Below, piece by piece: positions 26,397 to 36,425 of a DNA stretch of 64,000 nucleotides. The notes under the pieces were generated by a model. The model was given only the letters and a program-made list of their open reading frames with translations. It was not told where the DNA came from and did not search any database. The position numbers and the translations under genes were made by a program. Location: assembly GCF_004570385.1 (NCBI RefSeq), contig NZ_SPQL01000006.1, forward strand, positions 1 through 64,000, read 5' to 3'. Position 1 is the stretch's first letter, and the number at the start of each line of letters is the position of its first letter. Origin of the DNA: Blastococcus sp. CT_GayMR19. Lineage in GTDB: Bacteria; Actinomycetota; Actinomycetes; Mycobacteriales; Geodermatophilaceae.

Positions 26397-29300
26397 GCAC
26401 CCCCTCGCCCGACTCGTTCGTGCACCTGCACGTGCACACCGAGTACTCGATGCTCGACGGCGCGGCCAAGCTGCCCGAGGTGACGGCGGCCGCCGCGGCC
26501 CAGGGCATGCCGGCCCTGGCGATGACCGATCACGGCAACGTCTTCGGGGCCTACGACTTCTACAAGCAGGCCACGAACGCCGGCGTCAAGCCGATCATCG
26601 GCATGGAGGGCTACTACACGCCCGGCTCGCGGTTCGACCGGTCGCCGTTCGACTTCGGCGACAACCTGATCGACGAGGAGGGGGACGGCGGCTCCAACCG
26701 CGGCAAGGCGGCGTACACGCACATGACGCTGCTGGCTCGGACGACGGAGGGGATGCACAACCTCTTCCGGATCTCCTCGCTGGCCAGCCTCGAGGGCCAG
26801 TACCGCAAGCCGCGCTTCGACCGCGACCTGCTGGAGCGCTACGGCACGGGCCTCATCGCCACGACCGGCTGCCCCTCTGGCGAGGTCAACATGTGGCTGC
26901 GCGCCGGCAAGGAGGACCGCGCCCGGCAGGCGGCGGCGGACTTCCAGGACATCTTCGGCAAGGAGAACTTCTACGCCGAGATCATGGATCACGGCCTGTC
27001 GATCGAGAAGAAGACCAAGCCCGCGCTCCTGGCCATCGCCAAGGACCTCGGCATCCCGCTGCTGGGCACCAACGACCTGCACTACACGCACAAGGAGGAC
27101 GCGCAGGCCCACGACGCGCTCCTGTGCATCCAGACCGGCTCCCGGCTGAACGAGACCAACCGCTTCCGCTTCAACGGCGACGGCTACTACCTGAAGAGCT
27201 CCGCGGAGATGCGTGCCCTGTTCGCCGACCTGCCCGAGGCGTGTGACAACACGCTGCTGGTCGCCGAGCAGTGCGAGATCAAGTTCACCGAGGGCGCCGA
27301 CCTGATGCCCCGGTTCCCGCTGCCCCCGGGCGAGGACGAGACGTCCTGGTTCATCAAGGAGGTCGAGCGTGGGCTGCACAAGCGCTGGCCGACCGGCATC
27401 CCGGACCACGTGCGCAAGCAGGCCGACTACGAGGTCGGGATCATCACGCAGATGGGCTTCCCGGGGTACTTCCTCGTGGTCGCGGACTTCATCAACTGGG
27501 CCAAGGACCAGGGCATCCGGGTCGGGCCCGGCCGAGGGTCGGCCGCCGGTTCGCTGGCGGCCTACGCGATGGGCATCACCGACCTCGACCCGCTGGCCCA
27601 CGGCCTGATCTTCGAGCGGTTCCTCAACCCCGAGCGCGTCTCCATGCCCGACGTCGACATCGACTTCGACGACCGCCGCCGCGGTGAGGTCATCCGCTAC
27701 GTGTCGGAGAAGTACGGCGAGGAGCGGGTCAGCCAGATCGTCACCTACGGGACGATCAAGGCGAAGGCCGCGATCAAGGACGCCGCCCGCGTGCTCGACC
27801 GCCCCTACTCGGTGGGCGACGAGCTCACCAAGCTGATGCCGCCCGGAGTCATGGGCAAGGACATCCCGCTCAAGGGCATCTTCGATCCCTCCCACGAGCG
27901 CTACAAGGAGGCCTCGGAGTTCCGGGCCCGCTACGAGTCCGACCCGGGCGCCGCGGAGGTCATCGACCAGGCGCGCAAGCTCGAGGGCCTGAAGCGCCAG
28001 TGGGGCGTGCACGCGGCCGGGGTGATCATCGGCCGGTTCCCGCTGATCGACAGCGTCCCGATCATGCGGCGCGAGTCCGACGGGGCGGTGATCACGCAGT
28101 TCGACTACCCGACCTGCGAGACGCTCGGTCTGCTCAAGATGGACTTCCTGGGCCTGCGCAACCTCACCGTGATCGACGACGCGCTGCGCAACATCGTCAT
28201 CAACGGCAAGGACGCCATCGACCTCGACGAGGTCAGCAAGAACCTGACCGATCAGAACACCTACGACCTGCTCGCCCGTGGCGACACCCTGGGCGTCTTC
28301 CAGTTCGACGGCGGCCCGATGCGGTCGCTGCTGCGGTTGATGCGGCCGGACAACTTCGAGGACATCTCGGCCGTCGGCGCGCTCTACCGGCCCGGCCCGA
28401 TGGGTGCGAACTCGCACACCAACTACGCGCTGCGCAAGAACGGCCAGCAGGAGGTCACGCCGATCCACCCGGAGCTGGCCGAGCCCCTGGAGGAGATCCT
28501 CGGCCAGACCTACGGCCTGATCGTGTACCAGGAGCAGGTCATGTCCATCGCGCAGAAGGTCGCCGGGTACTCCCTCGGCAAGGCCGACCTGCTGCGCCGG
28601 GCCATGGGCAAGAAGAAGAAGTCGGTGCTGGACGCCGAGTACGTCGGTTTCGAGGCCGGCATGAAGGCCAACGGCTTCTCCCCGGCGGCGGTCAAGACGC
28701 TGTGGGACATCCTGGTCCCGTTCGCCGACTACGCCTTCAACAAGGCGCACTCGGCGGCGTACGGGCTGATCTCCTACTGGACGGCCTACCTCAAGGCCAA
28801 CTACCCGGCCGAGTACATGGCCGCCCTGCTGACCAGCGTCGGCGACGACAAGGACAAGCGGCCGATCTACCTCGCCGAGTGCCGCCGGATGGGCATCAAG
28901 GTCCTTCCTCCGGACGTCAACGAGTCGTCGGCGGACTTCACCGCCGTCGGCACCGACATCCGGTTCGGGCTCGCCTCGATCCGCAACGTCGGGCACAACG
29001 TCGTGGAGGCGATCGTCCGGGCCCGCGAGGGGCAGGGCGCGTTCAAGGACTTCGCCGACTTCCTGCGCAAGATCGACGCGGTGGCCTGCAACAAGAAGGT
29101 CATCGAGTCGCTGTGCAAGGCAGGGGCGTTCGACTCCCTCGGCCACTCCCGGCAGGGCCTGGTCACCGTCCACGCCAACGCGGTGGACATGGCGATGAGC
29201 CTCAAGCGCAAGGAGGCCGAGGGCCAGTTCGACCTCTTCGGCGGCTTCGGCGGGGACGGTGGGGCCGACGACCCGTTCGGCGGGGCGCTCGACATCACGA

Positions 29301-29953
29301 TCCCGACCGCGGACTGGTCGAAGTCCGAGCGGCTGGTCTTCGAGCGCGACATGCTCGGCCTCTACGTGTCCGACCACCCGCTGCACGGCGTGGAGCACGT
29401 GCTCACCTCGCACGCCGACACACCCATCGCCGAGATCAACGCCGGCGGGGTCGAGGACGGCGCGAACGTCACCATCGCCGGCATCCTCACCGCGGTCGGC
29501 CCGCGTACCAACAAGCAGGGCGCCCCGTGGGCGATCGCGACCCTCGAGGACCTCGAATCCGGTATCGAGGTGCTCTTCTTCCCGAAGACCTGGGCGCAGG
29601 TGTCGGACAAGATCGTCCGCGACCAGATCGTGGTGATCAAGGGCAGGATCAGCCGGCGGGACGACCAGCCGTCCCTGTTCGCCTCCGAGGTGTCCGTCCC
29701 CGAGCTCACCGAGGGCCCACGCGGGCCCGTCCTCGTGTCCATGCCCGCGGCGCGCTGCACGCCTCCCGTCGTGGAGCGGCTCAAGGAGGTGCTCGGCAGC
29801 CACCCCGGCACCACGGAGGTCCAGCTCAAGCTGGTGAACGGCAGCCGCGAGACGGTGCTGCGGCTCGACCAGGGGCTGCGCGTGCGCCCGAGCACGGCGC
29901 TGATGGGCGACATCAAGGCGCTGCTCGGGCCGACCAGCGTGGCCCTGCTGTGA
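26393..29953 (+). CDS. dnaE1: DNA polymerase III alpha subunit DnaE1
   Basis: This is the replicative polymerase catalytic subunit, 1186 residues, the usual actinobacterial length. An N-terminal PHP domain (FVHLHVHTEYSMLDGA ... MTDHGN) is followed by the polymerase palm with metal-binding aspartates in MPDVDIDFDDRRR, the GPGRGSAAGSL segment, fingers and helix-hairpin-helix regions, a clamp-binding QFDLF near residue 945 and an OB domain (ANVTIAGILTAVGPRTNKQG). In mycobacteria the DnaE1 PHP domain is the proofreader. GTG 26393 is preferred over GTG 26387 because of GAGGAG at 26382-26387 and the overlap with the leader ORF. Confidence 0.96.
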   Translation: MSTPSPDSFVHLHVHTEYSMLDGAAKLPEVTAAAAAQGMPALAMTDHGNVFGAYDFYKQATNAGVKPIIGMEGYYTPGSRFDRSPFDFGDNLIDEEGDGGSNRGKAAYTHMTLLARTTEGMHNLFRISSLASLEGQYRKPRFDRDLLERYGTGLIATTGCPSGEVNMWLRAGKEDRARQAAADFQDIFGKENFYAEIMDHGLSIEKKTKPALLAIAKDLGIPLLGTNDLHYTHKEDAQAHDALLCIQTGSRLNETNRFRFNGDGYYLKSSAEMRALFADLPEACDNTLLVAEQCEIKFTEGADLMPRFPLPPGEDETSWFIKEVERGLHKRWPTGIPDHVRKQADYEVGIITQMGFPGYFLVVADFINWAKDQGIRVGPGRGSAAGSLAAYAMGITDLDPLAHGLIFERFLNPERVSMPDVDIDFDDRRRGEVIRYVSEKYGEERVSQIVTYGTIKAKAAIKDAARVLDRPYSVGDELTKLMPPGVMGKDIPLKGIFDPSHERYKEASEFRARYESDPGAAEVIDQARKLEGLKRQWGVHAAGVIIGRFPLIDSVPIMRRESDGAVITQFDYPTCETLGLLKMDFLGLRNLTVIDDALRNIVINGKDAIDLDEVSKNLTDQNTYDLLARGDTLGVFQFDGGPMRSLLRLMRPDNFEDISAVGALYRPGPMGANSHTNYALRKNGQQEVTPIHPELAEPLEEILGQTYGLIVYQEQVMSIAQKVAGYSLGKADLLRRAMGKKKKSVLDAEYVGFEAGMKANGFSPAAVKTLWDILVPFADYAFNKAHSAAYGLISYWTAYLKANYPAEYMAALLTSVGDDKDKRPIYLAECRRMGIKVLPPDVNESSADFTAVGTDIRFGLASIRNVGHNVVEAIVRAREGQGAFKDFADFLRKIDAVACNKKVIESLCKAGAFDSLGHSRQGLVTVHANAVDMAMSLKRKEAEGQFDLFGGFGGDGGADDPFGGALDITIPTADWSKSERLVFERDMLGLYVSDHPLHGVEHVLTSHADTPIAEINAGGVEDGANVTIAGILTAVGPRTNKQGAPWAIATLEDLESGIEVLFFPKTWAQVSDKIVRDQIVVIKGRISRRDDQPSLFASEVSVPELTEGPRGPVLVSMPAARCTPPVVERLKEVLGSHPGTTEVQLKLVNGSRETVLRLDQGLRVRPSTALMGDIKALLGPTSVALL

Positions 29954-30044
29954 GCGTGGGCTTCTGAGCCCCGGCAGCGGCGTCCCGGCGGAGGGGACCG
30001 GCGCCGACCGCACGCCCGGCAGCGGGCCGATGTTCACTGGGGAG

Positions 30045-30707
30045 GTGAGCAACCCGCTGCCGACGTTCGATCCGGGTCCGCCGGCGGAGGCCTACTGGCG
30101 GGGATGGCCGGAGGTCCGGGCGGACGTCCGGTCGTCCCTGCGCCTCGTCCTGGTCCTCGCCCTCGCCGGCGTCCCGGCCGGCCTGGCGTGGTGGGGGCTG
30201 GCGCCGCGGGCGGACTTCCGCATCACCGAGGCCGGTCCCGAGCCGGTCGGTACGCCCTCGATCGAGCTGCTGGTGGCCGACGACGGGGTCTTCGTCCTGG
30301 TGCTCGCCGCCGTCGGCCTGATCGCCGGCGCTGCGGCGTGGCGGCTCCGCAGCCGCAGGGGAGTGGCGACGGTCGTGGCGCTCGCCGTCGGTGCGCTGGC
30401 CTCGGCACTGATCGCCTGGCAGCTCGGCGCGCTGCTCGGCGCCGGACCCACCGAGGAGCAGATCGCCGACGTGGGCCGCCTCGTCACCACGCCGCTCGGG
30501 CTCGGGTCGCCGGCAGCGCTCGCCGTCGGCCCGTTCATGGCGGTCCTGGCGTACGTGGTGGGCGCGCTCACCGCCCACGACGACGGCCTCGGCCGGACCC
30601 GGGGCCGCCCAGGGCCCGAGGAGCGGCTGTCCTCGGCCGACGGAAGCCCGTTCGCGGGTCCGGAGCGGCCGCTGGTCGACGTCCCGCCCGGAGGGCCACC
30701 GGCCTGA
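30045..30707 (+). CDS. membrane protein resembling DUF2567
   Basis: The 220-residue protein has four hydrophobic helices (about residues 30-52, 82-103, 112-133 and 162-183) and a Pro/Gly-rich tail. It resembles the actinobacterial DUF2567 proteins found near hisD; function unknown. GTG 30045 follows TTCACT by six bases, consistent with a leaderless mRNA; ATG 30030 would add five residues. It converges on the next gene with four bases between stops. Confidence 0.75.
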   Translation: MSNPLPTFDPGPPAEAYWRGWPEVRADVRSSLRLVLVLALAGVPAGLAWWGLAPRADFRITEAGPEPVGTPSIELLVADDGVFVLVLAAVGLIAGAAAWRLRSRRGVATVVALAVGALASALIAWQLGALLGAGPTEEQIADVGRLVTTPLGLGSPAALAVGPFMAVLAYVVGALTAHDDGLGRTRGRPGPEERLSSADGSPFAGPERPLVDVPPGGPPA

Positions 30708-30711
30708 GCGG

Positions 30712-31548
30712 TCAGTTCACCGTCATCGGAGTGGCGAACTCGTGCAGCGGGGCGGGCACGGCGCCCAGCGTCGTCAGCATGGTCAGTTCCCGGCGGAGGA
30801 GCCGCGACTCGGCCGCCAGCCGGCGCCGGGTGGCCGACTCGGCCAGCAGCGCCTGCCGGTCCTCGGTGGTCAGGAGCGCCGCGGACGCGACCAGGTAGGA
30901 CAGGGCGGTGGGATCGTCGGCCACGGCCTTGACCAGGACGGCGGTCTCGGCGTTCACCGCCTCGCCGGGGCCGGCGTCGCCCCGGCCGACGCTGAGCCCG
31001 GCCACCTCGGCCACGTACCGGGTGAACAGCGTCCGCACCCCCCGGGCGAGCACCTGCATGGACTCCCGGGCCACCGACGCCACGACGTCCTCCAGGCTGC
31101 CGGCGGCATCCGGTCCCGGACGGCTGCCGGCGGTGGCCGCGGTGATGCCGTCGGAGTCGCCGGCCGCCTCCTCGGCGGCCTCCTCGTCGGCGAGCCACTC
31201 CACCTCGCCCTGCAGGTAGGGCGGGTCCTCGCCGACGACCACGTCCAGCAGGCGGAACCGGTCCCCGCCGACCGTGACGATCCGGAACGCGCCGTCGGGC
31301 TGCGGCCGCACGGCCTGGAGGCGGGCGGTGCAGCCGATGTCGTAGAGCGCCTCGGCGGGCGCGACCTGCTCGACCTCCCAGCCCTGCCGGATCGCGACCA
31401 CACCGAAGAACCGCCGGTCGCCGGACTCGGGCAGCGCCATGAGGTCCCGCATCAACCGGCGGTACCGCGGCTCGAAGATCTGCAGCGGCAGCACGACGCC
31501 GGGGAACAGGGGCGTCCCGAGCGGGAACAACGGGATCAGCTCGCCCAT
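30712..31548 (-). CDS. LON-peptidase substrate-binding (N-terminal) domain protein
   Basis: The 278-residue product begins with the Lon N-domain signature [34 protein letters not shown] and contains the [12 protein letters not shown] and RFRLLDVV segments, without the Lon ATPase or protease. Stand-alone Lon-N proteins may bind misfolded substrates; the role is unknown. A TACGCT -10 (31560-31555) ends six bases before ATG 31548, so the mRNA is probably leaderless. It is divergent from hisD. Confidence 0.86.
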   Translation of the reverse strand: MGELIPLFPLGTPLFPGVVLPLQIFEPRYRRLMRDLMALPESGDRRFFGVVAIRQGWEVEQVAPAEALYDIGCTARLQAVRPQPDGAFRIVTVGGDRFRLLDVVVGEDPPYLQGEVEWLADEEAAEEAAGDSDGITAATAGSRPGPDAAGSLEDVVASVARESMQVLARGVRTLFTRYVAEVAGLSVGRGDAGPGEAVNAETAVLVKAVADDPTALSYLVASAALLTTEDRQALLAESATRRRLAAESRLLRRELTMLTTLGAVPAPLHEFATPMTVN

Positions 31549-31554
31549 CCCCGC

Positions 31555-31560
31555 AGCGTA
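31555..31560 (-). promoter_or_regulatory. -10 element TACGCT for a leaderless transcript
   Basis: On the minus strand TACGCT is followed by six bases and then ATG 31548. Confidence 0.55.
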
Positions 31561-31700
31561 CGGGCCGAAGCACAGCTGCCCGCCCCGGTGGCGGCGGCGC
31601 CCGCGGTCGCGCTGGCTACGCTGGAGGCTCTGTCGCACCACGCCGCAGCTCCGCCGCCCGCGCTCAGCTTCCTCCCGCCCACCATCCCGGAGGCAACCCC

Positions 31701-33002
31701 GTGCTCGCCCGCATCGACCTGCGTGGATCCGCGCTCCCCGGGCCCCGCGTGCTCGGCGGACTGCTGCCGCGCGCCGGAACCGACATCGACTCGGTCATGG
31801 CCACCGTCCGCCCGCTGTGCGAGGACGTCCGCATCCGCGGCGCGCAGGCGGTCAGGGAGATCACCGCGCGGCTCGACGGGGTGGACGCCGAGGACTTCGC
31901 CGTGCCGAAGGTGGCACTGGACCGGGCGCTCGCCGAGTGCGACCCGGCGCTGCGGGCGGCCCTCGAGGAGACCATCGACCGGGTGCGGCGGGTGCACGCC
32001 GACCAGCGTCGCTCCGACGTCACCACGCAGGTCGCCCCCGGCGGCACCGTCACCGAGCGCTGGCTGCCCGTCCGCCGCGTCGGGTTGTACGTGCCGGGTG
32101 GTCTCGCGCCGCTGCTGTCCAGCGTGGTGATGAACGTCGTGCCGGCGCAGATCGCCGGGGTCGAGTCGCTCGCCGTCGCCTCCCCACCGCAGCGGGACCA
32201 CGGCGGGCTGCCCGATCCGGGCGTCCTCGCCGCCTGCGCCCTGCTCGGGGTCTCCGAGGTCTACGCCGTCGGCGGCGCGCAGGCCATCGCCGTGTTCGGC
32301 TACGGCGCCGGCTCCTGCGAGCCGGTCGACATGGTCACCGGGCCGGGCAACGTCTACGTGACGGCGGCGAAGCGGCTGCTGCGCGGGCTGATCGGGATCG
32401 ACTCCGAGGCCGGCCCCACCGAGGTGGCGATCCTCGCCGACGAGACGGCCGACCCCGCGCACGTCGCCGCCGACCTGATCAGCCAGGCCGAGCACGACCC
32501 GCTGGCCGGGGCGGTGCTGGTCACCACCAGCGAGCGGCTCGCCGACGACGTCCTCACCCTGGTGCCCGGGCAGGTCGCGGCCACGAAACACTCCGACCGG
32601 ATCGCCACGGCCCTCGGCGGCAGCCAGTCCGGCATCGTCCTCGTCGACGACCTCGACGCGGGCGTGCGGGTGGTCGACGCCTACGCCGCGGAGCACCTTG
32701 AGATCCAGACCCGGGATGCGCACGAAGTCGCGATGCGCGTCCGCAACGCGGGGGCCATCTTCGTCGGTCCGTGGTCGCCGGTCTCCCTCGGCGACTACTG
32801 CGCGGGCTCCAACCACGTGCTGCCCACGGGCGGGTGCGCGCGGCACTCCAGCGGACTGTCGGTGCAGTCCTTCCTGCGCGGCATCCACGTCGTCGAGTTC
32901 GACCGGCAGGCGCTGGCCGACGTCGCCGCGCACATCGATGCCCTCTCCGGCGCGGAGGACCTGCCCGCCCACGGCGCGGCCGTGCGGGTCCGGCAGCGCT
33001 GA
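31701..33002 (+). CDS. hisD: histidinol dehydrogenase HisD
   Basis: HisD carries out the last two oxidations, L-histidinol to histidine, with NAD+ and Zn. The 433-residue product has the signatures [25 protein letters not shown], the [12 protein letters not shown] segment, [11 protein letters not shown] and [19 protein letters not shown] near the Zn and active sites. GTG 31701 follows GGAGG (31689-31693). It starts the histidine gene series, and hisC overlaps its stop. Confidence 0.97.
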   Translation: MLARIDLRGSALPGPRVLGGLLPRAGTDIDSVMATVRPLCEDVRIRGAQAVREITARLDGVDAEDFAVPKVALDRALAECDPALRAALEETIDRVRRVHADQRRSDVTTQVAPGGTVTERWLPVRRVGLYVPGGLAPLLSSVVMNVVPAQIAGVESLAVASPPQRDHGGLPDPGVLAACALLGVSEVYAVGGAQAIAVFGYGAGSCEPVDMVTGPGNVYVTAAKRLLRGLIGIDSEAGPTEVAILADETADPAHVAADLISQAEHDPLAGAVLVTTSERLADDVLTLVPGQVAATKHSDRIATALGGSQSGIVLVDDLDAGVRVVDAYAAEHLEIQTRDAHEVAMRVRNAGAIFVGPWSPVSLGDYCAGSNHVLPTGGCARHSSGLSVQSFLRGIHVVEFDRQALADVAAHIDALSGAEDLPAHGAAVRVRQR

Positions 33003-34108
33003 TGGGCTCGCTCGAGGAGCTCCCGCTGCGGCCGGAGCTGCGTGGCCGCACGCCCTACGGCGCCCCCCAGCTGCCGGCGAAGCACCGGCTGAACACCAAC
33101 GAGAACCCGTACCCGCTGCCCGCCGAACTGCTCGCCGACCTGGGGACGGCGCTCGGACACGCGGCGCTGGAGCTCAACCGCTACCCCGACCGCGACGCCC
33201 TCGAGCTGCGCGCCGACCTGGCCGCCTACCTCACCCGGACCAGCGGGGCGTCCGTGCGGCCGGCTCAGGTGTGGGCGGCCAACGGCTCCAACGAGGTTCT
33301 CCAGCAGATCCTGCAGGCGTTCGGCGGGGCGGGGCGGACGGCGCTGGGCTTCACGCCGTCGTACTCGATGCACCCGATCATCTCCGCGGGCACCGGGACG
33401 TCGTGGGTGGACGGGCACCGCCGTGCCGACTTCACGATCGACGCCGTGGCCGCGGCGGCGCAGGTGCGGGAGGTGCGGCCGGACGTCGTCTTCGTCACCA
33501 GTCCCAACAACCCGACCGGGACGGCGGTCGAGCTCGAGACGGTCTGCGACATCTACGCGGCAACCGACGGCGTGGTGGTCGTCGACGAGGCCTACGCCGA
33601 GTTCGCGCGGGCGGGGACCCCGTCGGCGCTCACGCTGCTGCCGGGCCGTCCTCGGCTGATCGTGAGCCGTACCATGAGCAAGGCGTTCGGGATGGCCGGC
33701 CTGCGGCTGGGTTACCTCGCCGCCGACGAGGCCGTGGTGGACGCGCTGCAGCTCGTCCGGCTGCCCTATCACCTCAGCTCGCTGACCCAGGCCGCCGCCC
33801 GCACCGCGCTGGCGCACACCGAGGCCCTGCTGGCGACGGTCGACGCGGTCAAGGAGCAGCGCGACCGGATCGTGGCGGCGCTGCCGGGGCTGGGCCTGAC
33901 CAGCGTCGCGAGCGACGCCAACTTCGTGCTGTTCGGGCACTTCGCCGATGCGCGGGCCGCGTGGCAGGCGCTGCTCGACCGTGGCGTCCTCGTCCGGGAC
34001 GTCGGGCTGCCCGGCTGGCTGCGGGTCACCGCGGGCACGGCCGAGGAGACGACCGCCTTCCTCACGGCCTTGGCGGCTGTGGTCGCCGAGCACGGTGGCC
34101 GGACCTGA
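33002..34108 (+). CDS. hisC: histidinol-phosphate aminotransferase HisC
   Basis: HisC is a PLP-dependent transaminase making histidinol phosphate. The 368-residue class I/II aminotransferase shows the N-terminal [46 protein letters not shown] and the PLP-lysine segment [20 protein letters not shown] 33002 shares a base with the hisD stop. A 24-codon ORF fills most of the gap to hisB. Confidence 0.96.
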   Translation: MGSLEELPLRPELRGRTPYGAPQLPAKHRLNTNENPYPLPAELLADLGTALGHAALELNRYPDRDALELRADLAAYLTRTSGASVRPAQVWAANGSNEVLQQILQAFGGAGRTALGFTPSYSMHPIISAGTGTSWVDGHRRADFTIDAVAAAAQVREVRPDVVFVTSPNNPTGTAVELETVCDIYAATDGVVVVDEAYAEFARAGTPSALTLLPGRPRLIVSRTMSKAFGMAGLRLGYLAADEAVVDALQLVRLPYHLSSLTQAAARTALAHTEALLATVDAVKEQRDRIVAALPGLGLTSVASDANFVLFGHFADARAAWQALLDRGVLVRDVGLPGWLRVTAGTAEETTAFLTALAAVVAEHGGRT

Positions 34109-34182
34109 TGGCCGCACACGTGCGTCCGGCCACCACCCTGGGTGAGGTCGCGCCGGAGCACCGCACCACTCTGGGAGACTGA
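34108..34182 (+). CDS. 24-codon ORF between hisC and hisB
   Basis: ATG 34108 shares its A with the hisC stop and runs open for 24 codons to TGA 34180-34182, four bases before hisB. The peptide (starting [14 protein letters not shown]) has no recognisable family. The GAGACT that may serve as the hisB -10 overlaps its end. It is either a coupling spacer or chance. Confidence 0.25.
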   Translation: MAAHVRPATTLGEVAPEHRTTLGD

Positions 34183-34186
34183 GCCC

Positions 34187-34783
34187 ATGAACCGCACAGC
34201 ACGCGTCGAGCGGGCCACCAGCGAGACCAAGCTCGTCGTCGAGCTGAACCTCGACGGCACCGGTACGTCCTCGATCCGTACGGGCGTGGGGTTCTACGAC
34301 CACATGCTCACCGCGCTGTCCAAGCACAGCGGCATCGACCTCACCGTGCAGGCGGACGGCGACCTGCACATCGACGCCCACCACACGGTGGAGGACGTCG
34401 CGATCGCACTGGGCCAGGCATTCGCCGAGGCGCTGGGCGACAAGCGCGGCATCACCCGCTACGGCGACGCCACGATCCCCATGGACGAGGTGCTCGTGCA
34501 GGCCGCGGTCGATCTCTCGGGGAGGCCGTACTTCGTGCACTCCGAGCCCGAGAACATGACGCCGATGATCGGCCCGGACTATCCGACGAGCCTCACCGCG
34601 CACGTGCTGGAGTCCTTCGCCTTCAACGCCCGGATCAGCCTGCACGTGCGGGTGCTCTACGCCGGCCGCGACGCCCACCACATCGTCGAGGGCCAGTTCA
34701 AGGCCCTGGCCCGGGCGCTGCGCACCGCCGTCGCGATCGATCCCCGCGTCGGCGACGTCCCCTCCACCAAGGGCGCTCTGTAG
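34187..34783 (+). CDS. hisB: imidazoleglycerol-phosphate dehydratase HisB
   Basis: HisB is the Mn-dependent dehydratase converting imidazole glycerol phosphate to imidazole acetol phosphate. The 198-residue monofunctional enzyme has the metal-binding HHTVEDVAI and [18 protein letters not shown] motifs, with [15 protein letters not shown] near the start. ATG 34187 lies six bases after GAGACT (34175-34180), so an internal leaderless promoter is possible in addition to read-through from hisC. Confidence 0.97.
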   Translation: MNRTARVERATSETKLVVELNLDGTGTSSIRTGVGFYDHMLTALSKHSGIDLTVQADGDLHIDAHHTVEDVAIALGQAFAEALGDKRGITRYGDATIPMDEVLVQAAVDLSGRPYFVHSEPENMTPMIGPDYPTSLTAHVLESFAFNARISLHVRVLYAGRDAHHIVEGQFKALARALRTAVAIDPRVGDVPSTKGAL

Positions 34784-34786
34784 CCG

Positions 34787-34963
34787 GTGACGTTCGCGCT
34801 CGTCCTGCTCCTGCTCGGCGGGTTCCTCCTGGGCGGCGCCTGGAGCGTGTGGAAGGCCGACTCCGACGCCGCGGGCCGCACCGGCCCGCAGGTGTTCTTC
34901 GCCGTGTCGCTCCTCGTCGCCGCGGTGATCGCGAGCGCGGCGGCCATCCTCCGCATGGTCTGA
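34787..34963 (+). CDS. 58-residue two-helix membrane protein of the his operon
   Basis: GTG 34787 begins three bases after the hisB stop. The product has two hydrophobic helices (FALVLLLLGGFLLGGAWSVW and VFFAVSLLVAAVIASAAAIL) joined by a polar loop KADSDAAGRTGPQ, ending IlLeArgMetVal. Close spacing to hisB and clean hydrophobic helices argue that it is real. Small membrane proteins at this position occur in related actinobacterial his operons, to my knowledge without known function. Confidence 0.7.
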   Translation: MTFALVLLLLGGFLLGGAWSVWKADSDAAGRTGPQVFFAVSLLVAAVIASAAAILRMV

Positions 34964-35008
34964 CCGACGAGGAACGGTTGCCGGCGGTCGTCGACCGACC
35001 GCGGTCCG

Positions 35009-36214
35009 CTAGACGATCAGCGGGTGGACGAGGATCTCGGTGCCGTCGGGGCGGTAGGTGTGCCATCGGCCGCCGGTATCTCGAACGACCGAGAACCCGT
35101 GGTGGACCTTGGTGTGGTGGCGTTCGCAGAGCAGGGCTGAGTTCTCGACCGATGTCTCTCCGTCGTGGAGCATCCATTCGAGCAGATGGTGGACGTCGCA
35201 CCAGTAGGCCGGGGCGTGGCAGCCGGCGAACACGCAGTGCTTGTCCCGAAGCTCCACGGCCCGGCGCAGCGACGGTGGCACGACCCGATGGGTGCGGCCG
35301 AGATTCATCGGCTGGTCCTCGGGGCCGATGACGATGCGGGTGACGTTGCCGTCGCAGGCCAGCGCGCGGGCGCGGGCGGCGGAGATGTCCTCACCGAATC
35401 CGGTCCGTGCGACGCCCGGTGCGTCGAAGGGGTCGACCAGGTCTGCCAGCGGGATCGTGACGATCACGTGCGGCTTGACCGTGCGCAGGGTCGGCAACCG
35501 CCCGGAGGCCAGCGCGACGTCGGCGGCCTGCACGAGGGCGTCGGCGAGCTGCTGGGATCTGGTGCGCCGGTCACCGGCCGGCCGGTCCGCCTGGACGAAG
35601 GACTCCAGCATCGCCTCGAACTTCTCCCCACCCACGGCGTCGAGGTCGCCGCGGAAGCTGCGACTGCCGTCGGCGTGCCGGGCGATCGACAGCGACCGGC
35701 CCTCGGTCGGGTCGGGCTCGGTGCCGTCGGGATCCAGGCGGGACAGGTAGTGGTGCACCACCCCGCCCAGCTGCGCGTGCTGCCGGGTGGCCGCGGTCTC
35801 CGCCAGCACCGCATCCACTGCGGTCAGGTCGACACCCCGCTCCGCGGCGGCGGCCAGGTTCTTCGGCTTGGCGACCGGGGCGAGCACCGCCACCTGCTCG
35901 GCGGTCACCATGCCCTCCGCACAGGCCGCGGCCACCGCCGGCAGGTGTTCCAGGGTCCGGCCGTTCCGCACGATCTGCCTCGCCGCGCTCGCCGAGAGCC
36001 GCAGGTGCCCGCGCAGCCACCAGGCCATCGACTTCAGCCCGTCGTGCTCCGCGGCCTGGGTGAGCTCCGCGGTGCGCACCCGCCGGGCCAGCAGCGCGTC
36101 GAGGCGGTTGCGCGCCCGCACCAGGTCGGCGATCCGCTCCAGCTGGGTACCGGCGGGCTGCGCGTGCAGGTCGTCGGCGGCGAGCGCGTCGAGGGCCGAC
36201 AGCAGCTCGCTCAC
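35009..36214 (-). CDS. DUF222-HNH endonuclease-like protein (13E12 repeat family)
   Basis: The 401-residue product has an N-terminal DUF222 helical domain (about 1-290) and a C-terminal HNH nuclease motif: [21 protein letters not shown] ... [16 protein letters not shown], with Zn-like cysteines. These genes are multicopy in many actinobacteria (13E12 family) and behave like selfish or DNA-damage-linked elements; function is unsettled. GAGGAGGT just upstream fixes GTG 36214 over ATG 36238. A LexA-type box lies 17-32 bases upstream. It is inserted against the direction of the his genes. Confidence 0.9.
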   Translation of the reverse strand: MSELLSALDALAADDLHAQPAGTQLERIADLVRARNRLDALLARRVRTAELTQAAEHDGLKSMAWWLRGHLRLSASAARQIVRNGRTLEHLPAVAAACAEGMVTAEQVAVLAPVAKPKNLAAAAERGVDLTAVDAVLAETAATRQHAQLGGVVHHYLSRLDPDGTEPDPTEGRSLSIARHADGSRSFRGDLDAVGGEKFEAMLESFVQADRPAGDRRTRSQQLADALVQAADVALASGRLPTLRTVKPHVIVTIPLADLVDPFDAPGVARTGFGEDISAARARALACDGNVTRIVIGPEDQPMNLGRTHRVVPPSLRRAVELRDKHCVFAGCHAPAYWCDVHHLLEWMLHDGETSVENSALLCERHHTKVHHGFSVVRDTGGRWHTYRPDGTEILVHPLIV

Positions 36215-36230
36215 GGCACCTCCTCGGCCT

Positions 36231-36246
36231 TCGATCAACTGTTCGA
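36231..36246 (-). promoter_or_regulatory. LexA (SOS) box before the DUF222-HNH gene
   Basis: Read on the minus strand the 16 bases are TCGAACAGTTGATCGA, one mismatch from the actinobacterial TCGAAC-N4-GTTCGA consensus. A -10-like TATCCT (36252-36247) abuts it, so the box covers the expected transcription start, a proper repressor position. SOS control of 13E12-family genes is known in Mycobacterium tuberculosis. Confidence 0.8.
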
Positions 36247-36412
36247 AGGATACCCCTCCGGATGTCAGTGGACCACCTGAATCCCCAGGTCAGACGCCTG
36301 TCCACAGATCTGCGGTAGCCCTTGTGCGCCCACGATCCTGGCGGCAGCGGCGTACTCGCCCGCCGACCGTCCGGAGGCATGGGAATCCCGCGGGCCCCGC
36401 GCCGCTGCTCGG

Positions 36413-36418
36413 TACCGT
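36413..36418 (+). promoter_or_regulatory. -10 element TACCGT for leaderless hisH
   Basis: TACCGT ends seven bases before GTG 36426. Because the HNH gene separates hisH from hisB, hisH needs a promoter, and this is the best candidate. Confidence 0.6.
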
Positions 36419-36425
36419 GGGCAGC

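Noticed and set aside
26168-30052. Minus-strand open frame of 1294 codons opposite dnaE1
   Set aside because: It mirrors the dnaE1 codons, shows no family signature and is the usual GC-rich shadow.
36277-36292. ACCTG...CAGGT inverted repeat between the HNH gene and hisH as an operator or insertion end
   Set aside because: Only five pairs with a six-base loop, and no matching copy on the other side of the HNH gene near 34964-35008.
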